DNA from: Rickettsiales bacterium
Lineage (GTDB): Bacteria; Pseudomonadota; Alphaproteobacteria; Rickettsiales; UBA1997
Length of the DNA stretch: 7,314 nt
Assembly: GCA_947425005.1 (NCBI GenBank)
Contig: CANDYP010000074.1
Location: 1-7,314 of the forward strand
Reading direction: 5' to 3'
The notes beneath the pieces were generated by a model. It worked only from the letters and a program-made list of their open reading frames with translations. It had not been told where the DNA came from and ran no database searches. Within the stretch, counting starts at the first letter, position 1; every line of letters starts with the position of its first letter. Position numbers and translations under genes: made by a program. Shown one piece after another: positions 1 through 6,284 of the stretch.

Positions 1-320
1 TTTGTCTGGCCGGATTTATGCGTTTGCTTTCGGGCTGGTTTGTGACGCGCTGGTTTGATCGCCTGATCAATATCCATCCCTCCCTACTGCCTGAATTTAA
101 AGGCGCCGACGCCGTTGGTGATGCAATCAAAGCCGGGGCAAAAATCTCGGGCTGTACGGTGCATTTCGTGCGCGAAGAAATGGATTCCGGGCCGATTATT
201 TTGCAGGCTGAGGTGAAAGTTTCCAAGCAAGATACCAAAGAAATTCTTGCAGCGAAAATCTTGAAAGAAGAACATCGGATTTATCCCGAAGCTCTAAAAA
301 TAATCTGCGAAAAAATCTAA
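1..320 (+). CDS. purN: Phosphoribosylglycinamide formyltransferase, C-terminal part (5' end outside window)
   Basis: Transfers a formyl group from 10-formyl-tetrahydrofolate to glycinamide ribonucleotide, the third step of cytosolic de novo purine synthesis. The reading frame is open to the left edge (first full codon at 3) and begins C-L-A-G-F-M-R, the LAGFMR stretch found inside PurN, so the ATG at 18 is internal and the true start lies upstream. Seen here: NIHPSLLP (codons from 69) with the catalytic Asn and His, GCTVHFV, and MDSGPII with the catalytic Asp at 183-185. The protein ends in EEHRIYPEALKII, typical of PurN. The related methionyl-tRNA formyltransferase Fmt, the usual partner of def, would continue with an extra C-terminal domain that is absent here. 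The stop is 3 bp before def, so the two are probably co-transcribed. Confidence 0.93.
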   Translation, partial: CLAGFMRLLSGWFVTRWFDRLINIHPSLLPEFKGADAVGDAIKAGAKISGCTVHFVREEMDSGPIILQAEVKVSKQDTKEILAAKILKEEHRIYPEALKIICEKI

Positions 321-323
321 TTT

Positions 324-896
324 ATGAAAATCCTCCCACTCGTAATTGCTCCCAATCCTTTACTTAAAGCAGTTTCCAAGCCTGTCGAAAAAATCGACGA
401 CGCTCTTCGTCAATTCATGAACGACATGGTCAACACCATGTATTCCGAAAATGGCGTTGGCTTGGCGGCGGTACAAGTTGGTGTTTTGAAAAGAGTTTTG
501 GTGATTGATGTTGATTACGAAACTAAGGATCACGACCATCACCATCACCACGGCCACCACGACCATCACGGTTGCAGCGGGGTTCACGTGGCTAATACCA
601 ATCCGCGTTTTTTCATCAATCCGGAAATTCTCGAATTATCCAAAGAATGCTCTGCTTACAATGAGGGCTGTCTGTCCTTTCCTGATGCGCGTTCAGAAGT
701 TATTCGTCCGCAAATTGTGAAGGTAAAATATTTGGATGAGAACTCCAAAGAGCATGTGGAGGAAATGAGAGGACTGCTTGCAACCTGCATCCAGCACGAG
801 ATTGACCACTTAAACGGAATTACTTTTGTCGACCATATTTCGAAATTGAAGCGCGATATGATTCTCAATAAAATGAAAAAACTTCACAAAAAATGA
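324..896 (+). CDS. def: Peptide deformylase with a histidine-rich insertion
   Basis: Removes the N-formyl group from nascent proteins; a cytosolic metalloenzyme (usually Fe2+) acting at the ribosome exit. The protein is 190 aa. All three signature motifs are intact: GVGLAAVQ (residues 44-51), EGCLS (114-118, with the metal-ligand Cys116) and HEIDH (158-162, two His ligands and the catalytic Glu159). The enzyme should therefore be active. Between the strand ending VLVIDVD (about 58-64) and the FFINPEI strand (about 96-102) sits an insertion whose residues 70-88 hold 11 His and one Cys. The C-terminal tail (LKRDMILNKMKKL) resembles Rickettsiales enzymes as I remember them. The ATG at 324 is 3 bp after purN and the stop overlaps the gspF-like start (ATGA), pointing to a three-gene operon with coupled translation. 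No Shine-Dalgarno motif is visible. Confidence 0.96.
   Translation: MKILPLVIAPNPLLKAVSKPVEKIDDALRQFMNDMVNTMYSENGVGLAAVQVGVLKRVLVIDVDYETKDHDHHHHHGHHDHHGCSGVHVANTNPRFFINPEILELSKECSAYNEGCLSFPDARSEVIRPQIVKVKYLDENSKEHVEEMRGLLATCIQHEIDHLNGITFVDHISKLKRDMILNKMKKLHKK
531..587 (+). repeat. Histidine-codon (CAY) low-complexity tract inside def
   Basis: An in-frame run of CAC/CAT codons broken by GAC and GGC/GGT codons encodes residues 70-88 of the deformylase: clusters of His separated by Asp and Gly, then Cys84 and His88. Mixed CAC and CAT use shows it is not a pure trinucleotide repeat, so if it arose by slippage it has since diverged or been kept by selection on the protein. Confidence 0.85.
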
Positions 897-2095
897 TCAA
901 CTACCGCTTTAAAGCAATCGACGAGAATGGCCGCTACGTAAGCGGCAAGATGTCCGCTGACAACCAATTTGATCTAGCAAATATTCTTAAAACATCAGGT
1001 CAGGAATTAATTTCCTGCAAGGAAGAAAAGCAGAAAAAAACGGGTGGGTTTTTCTTCGACAAGCTCAAAGTTAAAGATTTGATCGTAGCCTTCGTCCAGC
1101 TTGAACAGTTGGATCGCGCCGGGGTGTCAATTATGGATTCAATTCAAGATCTGCGCGAAACTTCAGATTCTCCCAAGATTAAAGTTTTGATGAGTAGCGT
1201 TTACGACTCGATCAAAAACGGTAGTTTATTTTCTGAAAGTTTGGCCAAACATCCTGATGTCTTCAGCCCGGTGTACATCGGATTGATTGCAACCGGCGAA
1301 AAAACCGGTAACTTGTCCGACGCTTTTTCCAACATTGTCGACGATTTAAAATGGAACTCGGACATTAAAAGAAAAACCAACAAAGCCATACGAGGTCCGG
1401 CGTTTGGTCTTGTCGTGATGGCCATGGTGATGGGCATCATGACTTCGGTTGTTGTTCCAAAAGTGACAGGTTTTTTGCTGTCGCAAAATTTACAACTGCC
1501 GATGATTACCATTTCCCTGATTGCCTTTTCTGATTTTGTAAAAAACTACTGGTACTTGATAGTGTTCGCTTGGCCAGCTATTTGGGTGACGATTAAGCTT
1601 TTGGGCAGGCATCCGACGATCTCAATTAAAATTGATCACTGGAAACTTAAAGTTCCGATCATCGGCCCCATTCTAAGCAAGATTGACTCCGCAAAATTTT
1701 GTCAGTTTTTTTCAATGACTTTTAAAAGTGGCATGGGCGTGCTCGAATGTTTGGATTCCGCCAGTTCTGTTGTGCAAAATAAAGCGATGAAGAAGGCGAT
1801 TATTGAGGCCAAGCAACATGTCTCTGACGGGCAATCTTTGGCTAAAGCGATAGGCTCAATTGGATATTTTCCTAATCTTGTAATCAGAATGTTAAAGATC
1901 GGCGAGGAAAGCGGTAACATGGAAAGCGCTCTGGCCAACATTAAATTCTTCTACGACCGCGAAATTAATGACTCGATTGACAAGTTGGTGGGGATGATTC
2001 AGCCCGCATTAACCATCACCATGGGTGGCATGATTGCCTGGATTACGATCGCGGTATTCGGCCCGATTTACGCGACTTTCTCCAAGATGCAGTAA
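893..2095 (+). CDS. GspF/PilC-family inner-membrane platform protein (type II secretion / type IV pilus)
   Basis: A polytopic inner-membrane protein that, in this family, couples the cytoplasmic assembly ATPase to growth of a pilus or pseudopilus. Its 400 aa match the usual GspF/PilC length. After an N-terminal cytoplasmic segment (YRFKAIDENGRYVSGK) come two T2SSF repeats. Repeat one (about 66-190) has FVQLEQLDRAGVSIMDSI and GLIATGEKTGNLSDAF; repeat two (about 267-390) has FCQFFSMTFKSGMGVLECL and MLKIGEESGNMESAL. Hydrophobic segments lie near 168-190, 218-238 and 372-395, the expected three-helix layout. The start overlaps the def stop by 4 bp, so expression is probably coupled to def. No ATPase, pilin or secretin gene is visible nearby, so I cannot tell a pilus from a secretion system and give no symbol. 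Confidence 0.9.
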   Translation: MINYRFKAIDENGRYVSGKMSADNQFDLANILKTSGQELISCKEEKQKKTGGFFFDKLKVKDLIVAFVQLEQLDRAGVSIMDSIQDLRETSDSPKIKVLMSSVYDSIKNGSLFSESLAKHPDVFSPVYIGLIATGEKTGNLSDAFSNIVDDLKWNSDIKRKTNKAIRGPAFGLVVMAMVMGIMTSVVVPKVTGFLLSQNLQLPMITISLIAFSDFVKNYWYLIVFAWPAIWVTIKLLGRHPTISIKIDHWKLKVPIIGPILSKIDSAKFCQFFSMTFKSGMGVLECLDSASSVVQNKAMKKAIIEAKQHVSDGQSLAKAIGSIGYFPNLVIRMLKIGEESGNMESALANIKFFYDREINDSIDKLVGMIQPALTITMGGMIAWITIAVFGPIYATFSKMQ

Positions 2096-2103
2096 CGATG
2101 CCA

Positions 2104-2265
2104 AGAGCCTGTCCCAAGTCTTTTTTAGTCCCATATTTCGTCCTATTTCGGCTTATTTTTTGGTAAAATTTTTCAAAATATATCCTGATATTTATCAAAA
2201 TTTTACCAAAAAAGCGCTCGAAATATGTCAAAATCTGGGACTAAAAAAGACTTAGGACAGACTCT
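2104..2265. repeat. 162-bp ungapped palindrome (possible palindromic mobile element) between the gspF-like gene and bioD
   Basis: The stretch folds on itself around a single centre (2184.5) without gaps. Outer arms 2104-2133 and 2236-2265 match at 28 of 30 positions. The next 22 positions match at 13. Inner arms 2156-2172 and 2197-2213 (TTTTTTGGTAAAATTTT and its complement) match at all 17. A further 6 pairs lie at 2176-2181/2188-2193. It fills the intergenic gap and runs 41 bases into bioD. Only a short shadow frame, no transposase, is encoded inside. The form recalls Rickettsia or Wolbachia palindromic elements or a MITE, though I cannot assign it to a known family. AAGAG stands at 2103-2107 and again just outside the right arm at 2266-2270. 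RNA from either strand would form a long hairpin that could affect gspF mRNA ends or bioD translation. Confidence 0.88.
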
Positions 2266-2911
2266 AAGAGAAAAAATTTACTTCGTAGCAGCAGTCGGAA
2301 CCGACATCGGGAAAACTTTTTTGGTTGAAAATCTTTGTAAGATTTTACCGGGCGCATTGGCCATTAAGCCAGTGGTTAGCGGCTTTCGTGAGGACGACCC
2401 AAATAGTGATCCGGCAAAAATTTTAGCAGCTTTGGGTTGTTTGGGCGTAGAAAATTCCAAAAATAATTTAGACCAAATATCGCCGTGGCGCTTTGCGGAA
2501 GCGGTTTCTCCGCATTTCGCGGCGCAGAATTGTGGCGCAGAAATCAACTTTGCGGAAGTCAAAAATTTCTGTCAGAAAAAAATTTCTGAGGCAAAAAATG
2601 GTGATCGGTTTTTATTCATCGAAGCTGCGGGCGGTGTAATGACGCCACTTTGCGAGGATAAAACTTTTCTTGATCTGGCGGCGGAATTGCAAATTCCTGT
2701 TTTGCTTTTAACCGCAAATTATTTGGGGGCAATTAGTCACACTCTTTGCGCCGTTGAGGCTCTAAGAAGCAAAAAAATCGTAGTAGAAAAAATAATTGTG
2801 AATGAAGATGTGCCACTCCAGCAAAAATCATCTGCATCAATAATTACGACGATTAAAAATTTGAGCGCGATTGAGACTATTTCGCTGCAAGATTTTTTAG
2901 ACAGGTTTTAA
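2225..2911 (+). CDS. bioD: Dethiobiotin synthetase with N-terminus encoded by the palindrome
   Basis: Forms the ureido ring of dethiobiotin from 7,8-diaminopelargonate, CO2 and ATP, the penultimate step of biotin synthesis; cytosolic. The 228 aa are close to the family size. Seen here: P-loop region VGTDIGKT (residues 24-31), KPVVSG (48-53), the ISPWRF...SPHFAA segment (85-100), EAAGGVMTPL (133-142) and LTANYLGAISHTL (162-174). The domain proper begins at about residue 17 (KIYFVAAV). Residues 1-14 are encoded within the palindrome's right arm and are foreign to the family. ATG 2225 is the only ATG, GTG or TTG start in this frame between the upstream stop at 2186 and the P-loop, and it has no visible Shine-Dalgarno motif. 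No other biotin gene lies nearby. Either the extension is tolerated or the gene is poorly expressed. Confidence 0.9.
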   Translation: MSKSGTKKDLGQTLREKIYFVAAVGTDIGKTFLVENLCKILPGALAIKPVVSGFREDDPNSDPAKILAALGCLGVENSKNNLDQISPWRFAEAVSPHFAAQNCGAEINFAEVKNFCQKKISEAKNGDRFLFIEAAGGVMTPLCEDKTFLDLAAELQIPVLLLTANYLGAISHTLCAVEALRSKKIVVEKIIVNEDVPLQQKSSASIITTIKNLSAIETISLQDFLDRF

Positions 2912-2920
2912 AAAACTTTC

Positions 2921-2950
2921 TTGATTAAAAGGCTGGTCTCATCGCATATT
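2921..2950 (+). promoter_or_regulatory. Possible sigma70-type promoter for argB
   Basis: TTGATT (2921-2926) and CATATT (2945-2950) each match four of six consensus bases, with an 18-bp spacer, in the 83-bp gap between bioD and argB. It would start transcription about 38 bases before the argB ATG. The match is weak and could be chance in AT-rich DNA; argB might also be read from upstream, since no clear terminator follows bioD. Confidence 0.25.
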
Positions 2951-2994
2951 GCGCGGCCCTTACAACCAAGCACTAACAACTAACAACCAAATCA

Positions 2995-3960
2995 ATGACC
3001 AACATCCTAAATTTCGGCGACGCGCAAAAAGATGGCAACATTACGCCAGTTGAAAAGCTCTCAATTCAGAAAGAAAAAAATCGTCAAGAATGGGCTAAAA
3101 AAGCCGAAATTCTCTGTGAAGCTTTGCCTTACATGACGAAATTTGCCGGCGAAACTTTGGTGATAAAATTCGGCGGCAGCGCCATGGGTTCGAATGAGAA
3201 TTTGAAAAATTTTGCTAAAAATATTGTGCTGCTGAAACAGATCGGGATCAATCCCATCGTGGTTCACGGCGGCGGACCGCAAATTGGTCAAATGCTGACA
3301 AAGCTGAATATTAAATCTTCTTTTGTTGACGGATTGCGCATCACCGATGCTGACACGGTTGACGTGGTTGAAATGGTTTTGGCCGGCTCGATCAACAAGG
3401 CCATCGTGCAAGAAATTAATGCGGCGGGCGGCAAAGCCATCGGCATCTGCGGTAAAGACGGCAATTTGATCAGAGCTAAAAGATTAACCAGAACCAAAAA
3501 AGATCCCGATTCCAACATCGAAAAAATTCTGAATTTAGGTTTTGTCGGCGAGCCTTACAAAGTTGATCCGGAAATTTTAACCATTTTTGAGGATTCTAAC
3601 ATCATCCCAGTAATCGCCCCCATCGGCGTTGGTGACAATGGCGAAACTTTTAACATTAATGCTGACACTGCAGCCGGCGCAATCGCTGTTGCTGTGCAAG
3701 CCGCGAAGCTGGTCATCCTGTCCGACATTGACGGCGTGATGTTGCCAAATGGCGAACTAGTCAGTCACCTAAACACCGCCACCGCCAGACAGATGATCCA
3801 CGACGGCGTAATCACCGGCGGCATGATTCCTAAAATCGAAACCTGCATGGCGGCAATTGAAGCCGGCGTAGAATTCGCCCACATCCTAAACGGCGCCGTC
3901 GACAATATTTTGTTGATGGAAATCTTCACCGAAAGTGGTGCCGGGACAATGATTCTGTAA
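2995..3960 (+). CDS. argB: Acetylglutamate kinase, probably arginine-inhibited
   Basis: Phosphorylates N-acetyl-L-glutamate with ATP, the second and usually controlling step of arginine synthesis; cytosolic, amino-acid-kinase fold. Seen here: KFGGSAMG (residues 58-65), HGGGPQ (91-96), VDGLRITDADTV (111-122, substrate-binding Arg116), DPDSNIEKILNLGFVGEP (170-187), FNINADTAAG (219-228) and GGMIPKIETC (275-284, phosphate-side Lys280). The helix AEILCEALPYM (37-47) before the kinase core and the C-terminal FTESGAGTMI are the marks of arginine-sensitive hexameric enzymes, so feedback inhibition by arginine is likely. At 321 aa it is about 25 longer than typical relatives because of a charged N-terminal extension. 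ATG 2995 is kept since the next in-frame ATG (residue 47) would cut into the regulatory helix. No Shine-Dalgarno motif is seen. Confidence 0.96.
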   Translation: MTNILNFGDAQKDGNITPVEKLSIQKEKNRQEWAKKAEILCEALPYMTKFAGETLVIKFGGSAMGSNENLKNFAKNIVLLKQIGINPIVVHGGGPQIGQMLTKLNIKSSFVDGLRITDADTVDVVEMVLAGSINKAIVQEINAAGGKAIGICGKDGNLIRAKRLTRTKKDPDSNIEKILNLGFVGEPYKVDPEILTIFEDSNIIPVIAPIGVGDNGETFNINADTAAGAIAVAVQAAKLVILSDIDGVMLPNGELVSHLNTATARQMIHDGVITGGMIPKIETCMAAIEAGVEFAHILNGAVDNILLMEIFTESGAGTMIL

Positions 3961-4039
3961 TCAGACGATGAAGGCGCCAGATCAAAACCTCCCCACTTTT
4001 TAAACCGCCTCTGCCGCAGTCGTGTATCTTTTTTCAGAC

Positions 4040-4066
4040 CCAACAAAACCAAGCCCTCAAGAGGGC
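4040..4066 (-). terminator. Possible intrinsic terminator of the glycosyltransferase unit
   Basis: GCCCTC and GAGGGC (4053-4066) form a 6-bp GC-rich stem. Read on the minus strand it is followed by a T- and G-rich stretch (TTGGTTTTGTTGG), 43 bases past the end of the minus-strand glycosyltransferase. Only two bases separate the arms, so the loop must open a pair, and the T run is interrupted. On the plus strand no T run follows, so it does not obviously stop argB transcripts. Confidence 0.35.
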
Positions 4067-4108
4067 CGCCGCGTCAAAGTCGGATCTAGGTTTGATGTTT
4101 TTGGGGGA

Positions 4109-5095
4109 TTAATTGCAGCAAAATCTAATAAAAAAATTCACCAATTCGGCCAATAAAAATCCCACCACAAGCCACTTAAAATTCTTTCTCTTCTTCTTTG
4201 ATCTCGCCCATTTTACCAAAAAAAATGGGTCACGATGAAAATCTAAATAAGCCTTTTCCGCCACGTCATTGTTCGGAATTTCCGCCAACTTCTTCAGTTT
4301 GAAATTAGAGAAATCTTCGAACTCAAAACTAGTTAAATCATCGTCCGAAACCGTGTGCGTACCGCTGGCATCAAAGCCAATATTTTTAGTAAGCGGCTTC
4401 AAACTGTGCACCGTGTAGCCATTATTTTTGAACATCGCGTAAGACATTTGGATGTCCCAAGCGTTGATGCGCCCTTCTTTTTGCATGCGCAACATGTCGG
4501 CCATGTTGCTGCCGGCGCGATTAAATTCTTTGACCAGATTTTTATTTTTTACGAAATCGGCGTAATCTTTTACTTCAAAATCAATCTTCTGCCACCTGTC
4601 TTTCCACGTGCCCCAACCCCAAGAAGAGCTTTTACCTCGCACGAAAAAAACATCTTCAACGCAATCTGTTGGGAAAGTGACAAGATTCTTTGGGTAGTTA
4701 AATCCGCTGACGCACCAGATACTTTTGTCGCTCTCGTAAAAATTTAAAGACTGGTTACTGAAATTCAAAAAGTCTTTGGAGGTAATGATGTCATCTTCAA
4801 TAACTATCACTGAGTCATGATTCTCTAGGGTGGAATTGATGCCGAAAATTATTGAAAATTGTGATCCGTGATTAATTTCTCTTTTGATGACGTGAATATT
4901 TTTAAAACCCGTAACCGAATCGATCACGGTGTGAACTTCTTTAATTGCCGCTAGATCCTTGATATTCCTAGGTCCGTCACAAAAAATAAAAATTTCTGAT
5001 TCTGCTGCTAAATCATTCTTGGCCAGCGCGTCTAACACTAGCTTGGTTTTGTCAGCTCGGTTGAAACAAAAAAAAGCAATCGGTGCGAGTTTCAT
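4109..5095 (-). CDS. GT-A fold glycosyltransferase (GT2-like, HlpA-like group)
   Basis: Probably transfers a sugar from a nucleotide-sugar donor to a growing surface glycan on the cytosolic face of the inner membrane; donor and acceptor cannot be told. The 328 aa open with a GT-A start (LAPIAFFCFNRADK, residues 3-16) and IFIFCDGPR (35-43), then VIVIEDDI (96-103), whose acidic cluster E100-D102 sits where the metal-binding DXD lies. Further on are SSWGWGTWKDRW (157-168), AWDIQMSYAMF (212-222) and NIGFDASGTH (238-247), blocks I associate with proteins often annotated as HlpA-like. The C-terminus is basic (KKKRK, 300-304) followed by a hydrophobic stretch (306-325), a likely membrane-attachment helix. 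Its start is 3 bp after the stop of the upstream glycosyltransferase, so they share a transcript. No Shine-Dalgarno motif is seen. Confidence 0.82.
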   Translation of the reverse strand: MKLAPIAFFCFNRADKTKLVLDALAKNDLAAESEIFIFCDGPRNIKDLAAIKEVHTVIDSVTGFKNIHVIKREINHGSQFSIIFGINSTLENHDSVIVIEDDIITSKDFLNFSNQSLNFYESDKSIWCVSGFNYPKNLVTFPTDCVEDVFFVRGKSSSWGWGTWKDRWQKIDFEVKDYADFVKNKNLVKEFNRAGSNMADMLRMQKEGRINAWDIQMSYAMFKNNGYTVHSLKPLTKNIGFDASGTHTVSDDDLTSFEFEDFSNFKLKKLAEIPNNDVAEKAYLDFHRDPFFLVKWARSKKKRKNFKWLVVGFLLAELVNFFIRFCCN

Positions 5096-5098
5096 TTT

Positions 5099-6202
5099 TT
5101 AGAAAATTGATTGGTAAGCTTGTTTCATTTGTTGAGCAATTTGCGGCCAGGCAAAAAGTTTATTTTGCTCGTAACCCTTACGAATCATGTCCGTACGCAA
5201 ACCGGGGTTGTTAACCAATCTCTCCAAAGCATTTTTGATCGAAACATTATCTTTTGGATCGAAATAAATCACCGCATCTCCCGTGGCTTCGGGAATAGCT
5301 GAAGCATTGCTAGCAAGCACTGGGCATCCGCAGGCAAAAGCTTCCAAAACAGTTACTCCAAATCCTTCGTAGTAAGAAGGCGTGATGAAAGCGAAGGCAT
5401 TTTTGTAAAGTCCGATCAAATCAGAATCGCTGCCGGTAACCACTTTAACTTTTTTTTCTAATCCCAATTTTTCAACGTAGTATTTTTCCCTTTTGTCAAA
5501 AGGCGCTCCGAAGCATACTAGATCAAGGTGCGGAGTTTTCTTCAAAGTTTCGGCGATTGATGCCAACATAAAATAAAAATTTTTGTAAACGGAACGATTG
5601 CCGACGAAAAGCAGGTAATCATTAACGTCATCCAATTTTTTGAATTGTTGATTTGCGATCAAATTTTCATTCAAAGAGCATGCTGGATAAATTACGGCGA
5701 TTTTTTCTTCTCTAATGTTGGTGAATTTTAACAAATCTCTTTTGCTGTGTTCCGACACAACGATGATTTTATCTGCCTTTAAAGAGAGCTCTTTCTTGAT
5801 GATTGCGGTACGATCTCTGAGTGGAAAAAGTTCAGGAAATATTTCGTAAATCATGTCGTGAATCGTTACCACAAAGGGCTTCTTACCAATCGAGTCTAAG
5901 AAATAATCGTCGTAATAGGTGGTGTGTAAAACATCAAATTGTTGGGATTGTAGAATTTTTTTAGTGACCTCTTTATTTTGGTCGGGAGTTTTTTTGAAGA
6001 AATTAAAACCAGATTTTTCGCCAACTGCAACACTGGCAATTTCCGGCATCTCTTTCAAATATTCGTTGTCATGATGATGGATCGGTAATGAAATATCGAG
6101 CTCGGGATCTTTCTTTAAATGCCCGATCAAATTGCAAAAATAGCGCGAAATTCCACCATGTTTTTGAGCGGAAAAAATTTGGTAATCGAATATTAATCTC
6201 AT
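5099..6202 (-). CDS. GT4-family (GT-B fold) glycosyltransferase, mannosyltransferase-like
   Basis: A retaining glycosyltransferase probably acting in O-antigen or capsule assembly at the cytosolic membrane face. The 367 aa are a full-length GT-B enzyme. The N-terminal domain has GGISRY (residues 16-21), FDVLHTTYYD (89-98), TIHDMIYE (113-120) and VSEHSKRDLL (149-158). The C-terminal domain has FVGNRSVYKNF (199-209) and the donor-site block YYEGFGVTVLEAFACGCPVLAS (278-299), with the EX7E pair Glu279/Glu287, followed by AIPEATGDAVIYFDP. The YKNF and EGFG patterns resemble mannosyltransferases of O-antigen loci, but specificity cannot be read from sequence and rhamnosyl transfer is possible given the rfbCD neighbours. 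It is the first gene of the leftward unit and is transcribed divergently from rfbC. Confidence 0.88.
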   Translation of the reverse strand: MRLIFDYQIFSAQKHGGISRYFCNLIGHLKKDPELDISLPIHHHDNEYLKEMPEIASVAVGEKSGFNFFKKTPDQNKEVTKKILQSQQFDVLHTTYYDDYFLDSIGKKPFVVTIHDMIYEIFPELFPLRDRTAIIKKELSLKADKIIVVSEHSKRDLLKFTNIREEKIAVIYPACSLNENLIANQQFKKLDDVNDYLLFVGNRSVYKNFYFMLASIAETLKKTPHLDLVCFGAPFDKREKYYVEKLGLEKKVKVVTGSDSDLIGLYKNAFAFITPSYYEGFGVTVLEAFACGCPVLASNASAIPEATGDAVIYFDPKDNVSIKNALERLVNNPGLRTDMIRKGYEQNKLFAWPQIAQQMKQAYQSIF

Positions 6203-6284
6203 GAAATTGTGACGATTTATTTGGTAGAAAACAGGGCTGCATTCAGCATTCTAGCCTTCTTCAAGTCAAACTTTAATTAAATTT
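6203..6284. promoter_or_regulatory. Divergent intergenic region, promoters for the glycosyltransferase pair and for rfbCD
   Basis: This 82-bp gap separates two units that start back to back, so promoters for both should lie here or just inside the genes. On the minus strand TTGACT (plus 6264-6269) is a fair -35 box, but no good -10 stands at the right distance. TAGAAT (plus 6248-6253) is a fair -10, with only a weak -35 17 bases upstream. On the plus strand the last 14 bases before the rfbC ATG are almost all A and T. No operator or Shine-Dalgarno motif is evident. Confidence 0.45.

Noticed and set aside
1..320. First gene as methionyl-tRNA formyltransferase (fmt), the usual neighbour of def
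   Set aside because: It ends right after the formyltransferase core with a PurN-type EEHRIYPEALK tail and lacks the Fmt C-terminal domain.
2156..2213. Inner hairpin read as an intrinsic terminator for the gspF-like gene
   Set aside because: The stem is A/T-rich and is followed by GCGCTCG, not a T run, on the plus strand; the symmetry also continues well beyond it.
2043..2231. Minus-strand open frame starting inside the palindrome and running into the end of the gspF-like gene
   Set aside because: It is the mirror image of the bioD start region and then the antisense of a well-supported gene; no family is recognisable.
2972..2985. Tandem ACTAACA x2 just upstream of argB
   Set aside because: Two copies of a 7-mer in A/C-rich DNA are too little to call an operator or a meaningful repeat.
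3061..3411. Minus-strand frames opposite argB
   Set aside because: They are shadows of a highly conserved kinase gene with no motif of their own.
3980..4096. Long-range pairing between GATCAAAACCT (3980-3990) and AGGTTTGAT (4088-4096) after argB
   Set aside because: The match is short, needs a bulge and a loop of about 100 bases, and is not followed by a convincing T run; chance is likely.
4355..4747. 130-codon plus-strand frame opposite the GT2-like glycosyltransferase
   Set aside because: It is antisense to conserved glycosyltransferase motifs and has no recognisable domain of its own.
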